Source: Actinomycetes bacterium
GTDB taxonomy: Bacteria > Actinomycetota > Actinomycetes > Propionibacteriales > Nocardioidaceae
Assembly (NCBI GenBank): GCA_023460975.1
Contig: JAEWOG010000014.1
Span: forward strand, 1 to 19,238
Reading direction: 5' to 3'
DNA: 19,238 bases
In this document: positions 1 to 10,154 of the stretch, one piece after another
How positions within the stretch are numbered: the first letter of the stretch is position 1
How the letters are laid out: each line of letters opens with the position of its first letter
The notes under the pieces: model-generated
The model's input: the letters and a program-made list of their open reading frames with translations, nothing else
What the model was told of the DNA's origin: nothing
Database searches by the model: none
Program-made: the position numbers and the translations under genes

Positions 1-36
1 GCGCCGACTGCTCAGCGTTCGACTCGGAGGAGTCGG

Positions 37-40
<4 letters not shown>
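1..40 (-). CDS. grpE: GrpE nucleotide exchange factor, N-terminal start only (partial)
   Basis: Only about 13 codons are inside the window. On the minus strand a GTG at 40-38 overlaps the dnaK TGA at 39-37 in a GTGA junction, and the frame stays open to the window edge. It reads as a Ser/Glu/Asp-rich start (M-T-D-S-S-E-S-N-A-E-Q-S-A), which is typical of the disordered acidic N-terminus of actinobacterial GrpE. In actinobacteria grpE normally follows dnaK directly, and GrpE releases ADP from DnaK. The assignment rests on position, coupling and composition, since no GrpE core motif is visible. Confidence 0.6.
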
Positions 41-1887
<1,847 letters not shown>

Positions 1888-1975
1888 GTGAGGAACCTCC
1901 ATTGTTCAGCCCCGGCCCTCGCCGGGAAGTCTCGGTGACGCCAGTGTGCGTGGCGGGGAGTCTGATTTCAAGTTA

Positions 1976-1996
1976 GTTGAGCCGGATGGACTCAAC
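1976..1996 (-). promoter_or_regulatory. HAIR-type HspR operator in the dnaK promoter
   Basis: The sequence GTTGAGC-N7-ACTCAAC matches the HspR HAIR consensus CTTGAGT-N7-ACTCAAG at 11 of 14 arm positions with the exact 7-nt spacing. The wider 1975-1997 segment is a perfect 7-bp inverted repeat (AGTTGAG/CTCAACT). On the minus strand the right arm reads TTGAGT and could also serve as the -35 hexamer, so repressor and RNA polymerase would compete. I could not assign the -10 with confidence; TAACTT lies 14 nt beyond. HspR with DnaK as co-repressor is the established control of actinobacterial dnaK operons. The hspR gene itself is outside the window. Confidence 0.75.
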
Positions 1997-2066
1997 TTCA
2001 CTCATAGGATGTAACGCAAGGGAGCCGGGTTTGTTTCCCTCGGCGGGGGTCGGCGTCAGTGACGTG

Positions 2067-2448
2067 CGTCATACGGGCCTGCCCGGCTCGGCCGGGCGTC
2101 ATACAAACCCGCCTCCGCGCGCCCGGCGTCATACAAACCCGCCCCGCCAGGCCCGGCGTCATACAAAGCCGCCCCCGCGCGCCCGGCGTCATACAAACCC
2201 GCACCGCCAGGCCCGGCGTCATACAAAGCCGCACCTATACGTTCGAGTTCGTATGACGCGTGGCCCGACCAGCCCGCTTCGTATGACGCGGAGCGAAACC
2301 AGCCCACCTGGGTCCGGCGTCATACAAACCCGCCCCCGCGCGCCCGGCGTCATACAAAGCCGCGCCTATACGTTCGAGTTCGTATGACGCGAGGCGGGGC
2401 AGAAGCAGTTCGTATGACGCGAGGCGGGCCAGCCCGATTCGTATGACG
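2067..2448. repeat. Intergenic array of 13 repeats with a 30-bp pitch, in both orientations
   Basis: This array fills most of the 570-nt space between dnaK and the HIT-like gene. The core CGTCATAC occurs in direct orientation at 2067, 2097, 2127, 2157, 2187, 2217, 2318 and 2348, and its complement GTATGACG at 2251, 2281, 2382, 2412 and 2441. Spacing within each block is 30 bp, with 29 for the last pair. The direct unit starts CGTCATACAAACCCGC and ends in a GC-rich segment that alternates between a GCGCGCCCGG and a GCCAGGCCCGG form, giving a 60-bp higher-order unit. Two turnaround segments, near 2232-2260 and 2363-2391, carry CCTATACGTTCGAGTTCGTA and join direct to inverted copies. Function is unknown. 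Confidence 0.9.
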
Positions 2449-2457
2449 CGAGCCCGC

Positions 2458-3108
2458 TCACGCAACCGGGTCTGACGCCACCCCACCCACACGCCGTACG
2501 AACTCGCGTACGACCGCGGCAGCGTTGGCGGCGAGGACCTCGCGCGGTACGGAGGGGAGGTTCTCCTCCCAGTCCAGCAGCGGGGACCCACGGAACTGCC
2601 CAATGCGCGCCGGGCGGGCAATGAAGAACCAGTGCAGGTGAGCGCCGCCGTCGCCGATCTTCATGACGTGGCAACGCCCCACGCTGGGCAGCGTCTCTAC
2701 CGCGGCAGTCAGCGCCACGATGAGCCGCCCCATCCGGGCTGCGAGGTCGTCAGGCATCTCGTGCAGGTCGAAGTGGCGGCGCGGCTGCAGCATCAGGAAG
2801 GCGGGCAACTTGTCGCCCGCGTCGAGCAGACGCCAGTCGTCGTCGTGCCAGACCACACTGTCCTCGGGCCCCGGCCACGACCCCGCCCAGTCATCGGTGG
2901 CGCACCGGCACTCGGCGGGGTCCTCGCCCCGGCGGTCAGGCTCGACGTCCAGCATCGGCTCCAGCGGCTTGATGCGCAGCGAGTCGATCTCGTACGGGTA
3001 GATGAACCAGCCCGGCATCTCCTCCACCGCGACCGGCAGGCGGCGCTCCTCGTCAGCGGCCGCGAGAACGCGGGCGTAGAACTCCTCGGGCGTCTCCAGT
3101 GCGCTCAT
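2458..3108 (-). CDS. HIT-superfamily-like protein (putative nucleotide hydrolase or transferase)
   Basis: This 216-residue soluble protein resembles actinobacterial HIT-fold proteins. The C-terminal half contains FLMLQPRRHFDLHEMP (about 104-119), a helix with RMGRLIVALTAAVETL, then CHVMKIGDGGAHLHWFF (about 146-162). The HLHW part looks like a degenerate HIT motif (HxHxH) with histidines at 157 and 159. HIT proteins cleave or transfer nucleoside phosphate bonds, for example in dinucleoside polyphosphates; the substrate here cannot be read. Cys68 and Cys70 lie in an insert (GEDPAECRCATDDW). A long upstream extension to 3429 is open but atypical. I chose the ATG at 3108; an ATG at 3117 is also possible, and neither has a good ribosome binding site. 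The gene diverges from the small ORF at 3169. Its stop lies 9 nt from the last repeat of the neighbouring array. Confidence 0.7.
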   Translation of the reverse strand: MSALETPEEFYARVLAAADEERRLPVAVEEMPGWFIYPYEIDSLRIKPLEPMLDVEPDRRGEDPAECRCATDDWAGSWPGPEDSVVWHDDDWRLLDAGDKLPAFLMLQPRRHFDLHEMPDDLAARMGRLIVALTAAVETLPSVGRCHVMKIGDGGAHLHWFFIARPARIGQFRGSPLLDWEENLPSVPREVLAANAAAVVREFVRRVGGVASDPVA

Positions 3109-3168
3109 GGGGCCCATCGTGGCACGCGGGGGCTGCCGGTCGTCGGTAGGAACTCGTACTGTCGCCCC

Positions 3169-3390
3169 ATGCCAGCCGACGAGCATCTCCTGCTGCGCCA
3201 CGACCCCTGCCCGTGGCTTCCGCCGGGCGGCATCGCGGACGTGATCGCGACCGAGTGGGAGTCCCCGCCGCACCCGACTGCCGTCGTACGGCTGCTCGTG
3301 ACATCGGCGGCTGGGGTCCTGGTCGTACCGCGCGCCGAGGCCGAGCTCGGCCAGCGCCACTGGTGGCCGCTGGCGCGCCGGCTTCTGTGA
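3169..3390 (+). CDS. Small ORF resembling the N-terminal part of a Nudix hydrolase, probably truncated
   Basis: This frame encodes 73 residues starting MPADEHLLLRHDPCPWLPP. The segment VVRLLVTSAAGVLVVPRAEAEL resembles the first beta strands of Nudix enzymes, which would normally run into WWLPGGG and then the Nudix box GX5EX7REUXEEXGU. Here the frame reads WWPLARRLL and stops, and I find no Nudix box in any frame before the terminator at 3429-3467. It may therefore be a decayed remnant, or a small protein of unknown role. It diverges from the HIT-like gene with 51-60 nt between starts. No convincing ribosome binding site is visible, so a leaderless start is possible. Confidence 0.4.
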   Translation: MPADEHLLLRHDPCPWLPPGGIADVIATEWESPPHPTAVVRLLVTSAAGVLVVPRAEAELGQRHWWPLARRLL

Positions 3391-3428
3391 CGGGCTGGAC
3401 GCCACCCGGGCGCCGCCCTCACGACGCA

Positions 3429-3467
3429 CACGAGCCCCGCAGCGGGCTGGACGCTGCGGGGCTCGTG
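3429..3467. terminator. Stem-loop terminator after mmsA (possibly bidirectional)
   Basis: The arm CACGAGCCCCGCAGC (3429-3443) and its exact complement (3453-3467) form a 15-bp perfect GC-rich stem with a 9-nt loop. It begins 16 nt past the stop of the minus-strand dehydrogenase and lies 38 nt past the plus-strand small ORF, so it could stop transcription from both sides. There is no U-tract, which is common for actinobacterial terminators. The loop word GGGCTGGACGC is repeated directly at 3392-3402. Confidence 0.8.
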
Positions 3468-3483
3468 GGACCGGGGCCGAGAT

Positions 3484-4976
<1,493 letters not shown>

Positions 4977-4980
<4 letters not shown>

Positions 4981-6323
4981 GCGATTTCCTTGTCGAGCAG
5001 AGAGAGAACTTCGTCGTAGATGCCCACCGCGGTGGCGACCTCGTCATCGGTCACCACGCAGGGAGGCACCACATGGATGCGGTTGTCCGCGATGAAGGGC
5101 AGCAGCCCCCGCTTGAACATCTCGGCCTTGGCGCGGCCCATCAGTGCGGCCGGCAGCACGGCCCGGCTCTGACGGTCCGCCACCAACTCGAGGGCCCAGA
5201 AGACGCCGCTGCCGCGTACCTCGCCGACCACGGCGTGCTTCTCGGCCAGGTCGGCCAGCGCCGGGCCGATCACGTCGGCTCCGACGCGGGCGGCGTTGTC
5301 GACGATCCCCTCGGCCTTCATCGCGTCGAAGGCCGCGACGATCGAGGCTGCCGCCAACGGGTGGCCGGAGTACGTCAGCCCACCGGGGAAGACCCGCTCG
5401 TCGAAGAACTCCGCGATCGGATCCGACAGGATGACGCCGCCCACCGGCACGTACCCGGAGTTGACGCCCTTGGCGAAGGTGATCAGGTCGGGCACCACGT
5501 CGAAGGCATCCAGCGCCAGCCAGTTGCCCGTACGCCCGAAGCCGGCCATCACCTCGTCCAGGATGAGCATGATCCCGTGCGCGTCGCACAGGGCCCGGAC
5601 GCCCTCGAGGTAGCCCGGCGGAGGAGTCAGAACGCCAGCGGTGCCGGGGATGGTCTCCAGCAGGATCGCGGCGATCGAGGTCGGGCCCTCGCACTCGATG
5701 ACCCGTCGCAGGTGCGTGAGCGCGCGCTCAGCCTCCTGCTCCGGGGTGCTCGCCCAGAACTCCGAGCGGTACAAGTAGGGCCCGAAGAAGTGGACGTGCC
5801 CACGCGCGAACTGATTGGGCACCCGACGCCAGTCGCCAGTCGCGACGACCGCAGCACCGGTGTTGCCGTGGTAGCTGCGGTAGGTCGAGAGCACCTTGTC
5901 GCGCCCCGTGACCTGCCGCGCCATGCGGATCGCGTTCTCGTTGGCGTCGGCGCCACCGTTGGTGAAGAAGACCTTGGTGAAGCCGTCGGGTGCGACCGAG
6001 GCGATCCGCTGGGCCGCCTCGCCTCGTACGAGGCTGGCGGTGGCCGGCGCGATCGTGGCCAGTCGAGCGGCCTGCTCCTGGATGGCCGAGACCACCTTGG
6101 GATGCGAGTGGCCGATGTTGACGTTGACGAGCTGGCTGGAGAAGTCCAACCACTCACGTCCTGCGTGGTCCCACACGCGGGTGCCGCTACCTCCGGCGAC
6201 CACTGCGGGGTTCAGTGCTCCCTGGGCGGACCACGAGTGGAACACGTGGGTCCTGTCGAGCTCGACGGTGTGCGCGTCGAGCGACGCGCCGCCCGGGGCC
6301 GATGTCTCGTTCTGGGTGGACAT
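4977..6323 (-). CDS. Class III omega-aminotransferase (beta-alanine or beta-aminoisobutyrate:pyruvate type)
   Basis: This PLP enzyme of 448 residues belongs to the class III (acetylornithine/omega-amino acid) aminotransferases. Visible landmarks are FFTNGGADANENAIRMAR (119-136) binding the PLP phosphate, YRSYHGNTGAA (148-158), LILDEVMAGFGRTG (253-266) with the PLP-ring Asp256, and FAKGVNSGYVPVGG (283-296) with Schiff-base Lys285. I chose the ATG at 6323, preceded by GAAGGA, because a frame extending to 6392 would run through the hairpin at 6358-6398 and lacks family similarity. Context points to beta-alanine and beta-aminoisobutyrate as amino donors, giving semialdehydes for the coupled dehydrogenase. 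GABA or taurine as substrates cannot be excluded from sequence alone. Confidence 0.88.
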
Positions 6324-6357
6324 CTTGTATCGGTTTCCTTCTTTGGAAGTGTTCGAC

Positions 6358-6398
6358 CCCGGTGCGGGTGGGCTCCCTGAGCGCCCACCCACACCGGG
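6358..6398 (-). terminator. Stem-loop between the binding-protein gene and the aminotransferase gene
   Basis: Arms 6358-6373 and 6383-6398 (CCCGGTGCGGGTGGGC against GCCCACCCACACCGGG) form a 16-bp stem with one mismatch and a 9-nt loop. It lies 32 nt after the binding-protein stop and 34 nt before the aminotransferase start. There is no U-tract. It could end the upstream transcript, partly attenuate it, or protect the 3' end of the transporter mRNA. Confidence 0.65.
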
Positions 6399-6430
6399 TC
6401 ATGTTGCTCGTGACGTACGAGCAGCAGGGA

Positions 6431-7597
6431 TCAGTTTCCGCCCTCGTTGAGCGTGACCTCGATCGGGGCCCAGTCGGCGCCGACGACATCGACTCCTTCT
6501 TCCTCCAGCTCCGCGAGCGCCTTCTCCACGTACTCGTTGCTGAAGGCCGTGGCCGGGGGCTCCTCGGTGATGATCGTGGCGCCGGTCTCGTTCTCGGTGG
6601 TCATGGCGATGTCGACCGTCTGGTCCCACGCCGACTGGCTGATCAGACCGATCCGGTCACCCGAGGGCCACAGCAGCTTGTTGACCTCGTTGACCATCCA
6701 CAACTGGTGACTGGTGCCCAACTGGGAGCCGGCAGCGGTGACGATGTCCGCGGCCTCCTGGGCGTTGTCGCGGGCGTACACCCACCCCTTGATGGAGGCC
6801 TTGATGAACGCCACCGTCTGCTCGGCGTACGCGTCGTCCTCGAGGCGCTCGGTCGAGGCCCAGATGGCGTCCTGGAGCATCGCGGTGCCCACGTCGTTCC
6901 AGTCGATCACGTTGAGCTCGTCCGGCTGGTAGAGCTCGCCCGTGTCCGGGTTCACCGTCTCCAGCACCTGGGCGTACTCGTTGTACGTCATCGCCTGCGC
7001 GGCGTCGATGTCACCGGCCAGGAAGCCGTTCATGTCGAAGGCCTGCTGGACGAGCTTGATGTCCTTGAGACCCACGTCCTCCTTCTGCATGCCGGCGAAG
7101 AGCTCCCACTCGTTGCCGTAGCCCCACGAGCCCACGTTCTTGCCCTCGAGGTCGGCGGGCGAGGTGATGCCCTTGTCCTTGAAGGAGATCTGCGTGGTCG
7201 CGGAGCGTTCGTAGATCTGCGCGACGTCGGTGATCTGCGCACCCTGCTCGATCGAGCCGAGCACCTTGGGCACCCAGGAGATGGCGTAGTCGACGTCACC
7301 GGCCGACAGGGCGTCCTGCGGGACGATGTCCGGGCCACCCTCGACGATGGTGACGTCGAGACCCTCGTCCTCGTAGTAGCCCTGGTCGAGCGCTGCGTAG
7401 TAGCCGGCGAACTGGCCCTGGGCCACCCACTGCAGCTGCAGCGAGACGGGCGTCAGGTCACCTCCGTCGCCGGAACCACCGGAATCGGGGTCGTCGTCGG
7501 TGCCGCCGCCACAGGCACCCAGTGCCAGTGCGAGCGTCGCCGCAACGGCGATCGTGGCGACCCTGGAGCGACGCCAGGGACTGCGGGTCATTCTCAT
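6431..7597 (-). CDS. ABC transporter substrate-binding lipoprotein, SsuA/THI5 (NMT1)-like
   Basis: This 388-residue protein starts with a twin-Arg-rich n-region (PWRRSR), a hydrophobic stretch and a lipobox LGAC with Cys29, so it should be a lipoprotein on the outer face of the membrane. A flexible Gly/Asp-rich tether follows. The mature domain begins LQLQWVAQGQFAGYYAALDQ, typical of NMT1/THI5-like binding proteins, and contains YAISWVPKVL and GSWGYGNEWE. Characterised relatives bind pyrimidine moieties (ThiY), riboflavin (RibY) or alkanesulfonates (SsuA). With dihydropyrimidinase in the same operon, a pyrimidine base, dihydropyrimidine or hydantoin is the likely ligand; this is inference. 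GAGGAG lies 6 nt before the ATG. It is the last gene of the transporter block and is followed by the hairpin at 6358-6398. Confidence 0.88.
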   Translation of the reverse strand: MRMTRSPWRRSRVATIAVAATLALALGACGGGTDDDPDSGGSGDGGDLTPVSLQLQWVAQGQFAGYYAALDQGYYEDEGLDVTIVEGGPDIVPQDALSAGDVDYAISWVPKVLGSIEQGAQITDVAQIYERSATTQISFKDKGITSPADLEGKNVGSWGYGNEWELFAGMQKEDVGLKDIKLVQQAFDMNGFLAGDIDAAQAMTYNEYAQVLETVNPDTGELYQPDELNVIDWNDVGTAMLQDAIWASTERLEDDAYAEQTVAFIKASIKGWVYARDNAQEAADIVTAAGSQLGTSHQLWMVNEVNKLLWPSGDRIGLISQSAWDQTVDIAMTTENETGATIITEEPPATAFSNEYVEKALAELEEEGVDVVGADWAPIEVTLNEGGN

Positions 7598-7652
7598 CTT
7601 CTCTCCTCAGGGTTGGTGTGGCGGTGGTGCGTCGGGGAAGCGGATGGTGGGT

Positions 7653-8465
7653 TCACGCCGTCGGGGTGTGGCGCGAGAACCACATCTCGACCAGCAGGGT
7701 CACGGTGTAGAAGGCGAGGCCGAGGACGATCGAGCCGACCACGTACGCCCACGCCAGCGGATAGTTGCTGCTGGCCGCAGCGGAGGTGATCTGCTTGCCC
7801 AGCCCGCCGATGGGCCCGCCGAAGTATTCGGCGATCAGAGCGGAGATGACCGCCATCGACGAGGCCACCCGCATGCCGGTGAAGACGTACGGCATGGCGG
7901 TCGGGAGCGTGACCGTACGAGCCACCTGGGCCGGCGAGGCGGCGTACGCCTGCATCAGCTCGCGATGCACCGGGCGCACCTGGCGCAGGCCACGCAGCGT
8001 GTTGATGTAGACGGGGATGCATGCGGCCAGCGCGGCCACCACGATGCGGCCGGTGTTGGCGGCGGCGCCGAACATCGAATAGAGCACGGGCGCCAGGGCC
8101 ACGATCGGGACCACCGACAGCGCAGCGATCACGGGCGCCGCCATCAGGTCCAGGACGCGGGACATGCTCGAGGCCACCGCCCCCAGGATCCCGAAGGCCG
8201 CGCCGATCAGGATGCCCACGAGCGCGTTGCGGCCGGTGACGACCATGCCGTCGAAGATCGGGCCGCGGGCGGTGAGGACCTGCTCACCGATCGCCGACGG
8301 CGCCGGCAGGACGAACGGGTCCACGCCGAGCCCGGTGACCGCGAACTGCCACACCCCCAGGAAGAGCGCACCCACGACCAGTGGAGCCACCACCGGGACG
8401 AGGCGTACCTGCGAGAGCGACGGCAGGTGCCGTACGCGCTCGGTGGGAGCGACGGCGCCACTCAT
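7653..8465 (-). CDS. ABC transporter permease, SsuC-like (second permease of the importer)
   Basis: This 270-residue inner-membrane protein has about six hydrophobic segments (near 23-45, 80-100, 108-132, 138-156, 200-215 and 238-260). The cytoplasmic coupling loop ELMQAYAASPAQVARTVTLP (169-188), followed by AMPYVFTGMRVA, is the EAA motif that docks on the ATPase. ATG at 8465 overlaps the ATPase TGA (ATGA junction), so the two are translationally coupled. It differs clearly from the other permease at 9277-10149, which suggests a heterodimeric channel rather than the homodimer usual for sulfonate SsuC. The preceding 55 nt before the binding-protein start hold nothing notable. Confidence 0.88.
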   Translation of the reverse strand: MSGAVAPTERVRHLPSLSQVRLVPVVAPLVVGALFLGVWQFAVTGLGVDPFVLPAPSAIGEQVLTARGPIFDGMVVTGRNALVGILIGAAFGILGAVASSMSRVLDLMAAPVIAALSVVPIVALAPVLYSMFGAAANTGRIVVAALAACIPVYINTLRGLRQVRPVHRELMQAYAASPAQVARTVTLPTAMPYVFTGMRVASSMAVISALIAEYFGGPIGGLGKQITSAAASSNYPLAWAYVVGSIVLGLAFYTVTLLVEMWFSRHTPTA

Positions 8466-9280
8466 CGGTTCTCCACCCCGCGCGCCCCGCTCACCGGCGC
8501 GCCGTGCAGCAACTCGCGCACCCGCTGGACGGTGTGGAAGAACCCTTCCTCGTCGCGGGCGCCCTCGCCGCGGTGCTTGGAGTCGCCCAGCTCCTTGCCG
8601 GCGTCCACGATGTCGACGATGCGTCCCGGTCGGGGCGACATCACGACGACGCGGTCGGAGAGGAAGACGGCCTCCGGGATCGAGTGCGTCACGAACAGCA
8701 CAGCCGCGCCGGACTCCGCGCAGATGCGCAGCAACTCGGTCTGCATCCGCTCGCGGGTGATCTCGTCGAGGGCGCCGAACGGCTCATCCATCAGCAGCAG
8801 CTTGGGGGACTCCGCCAGTGCGCGGGCGATGGCGACGCGCTGCTGCATGCCGCCCGAGAGCTGCTCGGGGTGCTTGGTGGCGAAGTCGGCCAACCCGACC
8901 AGCTCGAGCAGTTCCGCGGATCGGGCCTTGCGCTCCGCAGCTCCGACACCGTGCAGCTTGAGGGGCAGCTCGATGTTGGAGGCCACCGTGCGCCACGGCA
9001 ACAGGCCAGCCTGCTGGAAGGCGATCCCGTAGTCCTGGTCCAGGCGGGCCCGCTGCGGCGTCTTGCCGAAGACCTCGACGGTGCCGCCGGTGGGCTGGTC
9101 GAGGTCGGCCACCAGCCGCAGCAGGGTCGACTTGCCACATCCGCTGGGGCCGATGAGCGAGACGAACTCGCCCGCCGCGACATCGAGGTCCACCCCGGAC
9201 AGGGCGTGCACCTGCTCCTTCTTGACGGTGAAAGTGCGGTCGACTCCGCTGACGTGGATGGCGGGGGTCGGGGCGCTCAT
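8462..9280 (-). CDS. ABC transporter ATP-binding protein, SsuB/TauB-like
   Basis: This 272-residue cytoplasmic ATPase energises the importer. Walker A GPSGCGKST is at 44-52, the Q-loop FQQ at 88-90, the signature LSGGMQQR at 141-148, Walker B LLLMDEP at 161-167 and the H-loop His199 in FVTHS. The pattern HALSGVDLDVAAGEFVSLIG and the tail IPEAVFLSDRVVVMSPRPGR place it with nitrate/sulfonate/taurine and pyrimidine-type importers. I chose the ATG at 9280, which overlaps the upstream permease stop. A longer frame to 9571 would run far into the permease gene and lacks domain similarity. Both ends overlap neighbours by 4 nt, so permease, ATPase and permease form a tightly coupled block. Confidence 0.93.
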   Translation of the reverse strand: MSAPTPAIHVSGVDRTFTVKKEQVHALSGVDLDVAAGEFVSLIGPSGCGKSTLLRLVADLDQPTGGTVEVFGKTPQRARLDQDYGIAFQQAGLLPWRTVASNIELPLKLHGVGAAERKARSAELLELVGLADFATKHPEQLSGGMQQRVAIARALAESPKLLLMDEPFGALDEITRERMQTELLRICAESGAAVLFVTHSIPEAVFLSDRVVVMSPRPGRIVDIVDAGKELGDSKHRGEGARDEEGFFHTVQRVRELLHGAPVSGARGVENR

Positions 9281-10149
9281 GAGGGGGCTCCTGTGAGTTT
9301 GAAGGGGCGCAGGGCCAGGCCGATCAGGCTGACGCAGCCGGCCGCGACGAGACCGACGAGGACGGCGCCGAAGATGGGCGCCCACGCCTTGGCCGGGTCG
9401 CCACTGGCGGACTGGGCGTACTCGACGACCATGCGGCCGATGCCGCCCCGCAGGCCGATGGAGACCTCCGCGACGACGGTGCCGATGACGGCCGCCGCAG
9501 CGGCCAGCCGGAGGGCGGGGAGGACGAACGGGACGCTGGCGGGCAGGCGCAGGGTCAGCAGCGTGCGCCACCAGCCCACGCCGTAGGCACGCATCAGCTC
9601 GAGATGGGTCGTCTGAGGGGACTTCAAGCCACGCAGGCCGCCCACGGCGACGGTGAAGAAGGCGAGGTACGCGGCGATCAGTGCCACCGAGTGCTCATTG
9701 GTCCACTCGAAGTCGCCGATCTGGATCTGCGAGCCCCACCGCCGCACCAGCGGCGCGATCGCGATCAGGGGCACGGTCTGGCTCATCACGACCCACGGCA
9801 GGAGCCCGGCCTCGGCGACGCGCCACCGGCTCATCACCAACGCCAGCGCGAACCCGATGACGACCCCGATCAACCACCCCTGGGCGGCGATCTTGAGCGT
9901 GAACAGGCTGGCGTCACCGACCGCCTGCCACACGTCGTCGGCCCCGCGCATCGAGTTCACCGGCTCGAACAGCCGCGCCACCATGTCCCAGCTGTGCGGC
10001 ATCGCCATGTCGGTCGTACGCGGCAGCACCAGGGTGTCGCCCACCTTCACGCCGTCCAGTGGGCCGAGCCACTTGTAGAGATCCCACAGCGCGGCGAGGA
10101 CCAGGACCCCGAGAGCCCCGAACCCCACCGCAGCCGCTTTGGTACGCAC
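9277..10149 (-). CDS. ABC transporter permease, SsuC-like (first permease of the importer)
   Basis: This 290-residue membrane protein starts at a GTG with GAAGG about 10 nt upstream. An N-terminal membrane segment (about 6-26) is followed by an extracytoplasmic stretch of roughly 50 residues containing DTLVLPRTTDMAMPHSWDM. Five further membrane segments follow. The ATPase-docking EAA-type loop is LELMRAYGVGWWRTLLTLRL (183-202), followed by PASVPFVLPALRLA. It starts 5 nt after the LLM oxidoreductase stop and its own stop overlaps the ATPase start, so it is part of one transcript with the catabolic genes. Substrate specificity cannot be read from the sequence. Confidence 0.87.
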   Translation of the reverse strand: MRTKAAAVGFGALGVLVLAALWDLYKWLGPLDGVKVGDTLVLPRTTDMAMPHSWDMVARLFEPVNSMRGADDVWQAVGDASLFTLKIAAQGWLIGVVIGFALALVMSRWRVAEAGLLPWVVMSQTVPLIAIAPLVRRWGSQIQIGDFEWTNEHSVALIAAYLAFFTVAVGGLRGLKSPQTTHLELMRAYGVGWWRTLLTLRLPASVPFVLPALRLAAAAAVIGTVVAEVSIGLRGGIGRMVVEYAQSASGDPAKAWAPIFGAVLVGLVAAGCVSLIGLALRPFKLTGAPS

Positions 10150-10154
10150 CCGCG

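Noticed and set aside
2067..2448. CRISPR array or decapeptide-repeat protein
   Set aside because: There are no unique spacers and no cas genes, and copies occur in both orientations. The 30-bp pitch is in frame within blocks, but the 131-bp offset and 37-bp and 34-bp breaks destroy any common frame.
2458..3429. Longer N-terminus for the HIT-like protein
   Set aside because: The extension from 3109 to 3429 covers the divergent ORF, is Arg-rich and lacks family similarity.
9281..9571. Longer N-terminus for the ABC ATPase
   Set aside because: It would overlap the permease gene by nearly 300 nt, whereas the ATGA junction at 9277-9280 gives a normal ATPase start.
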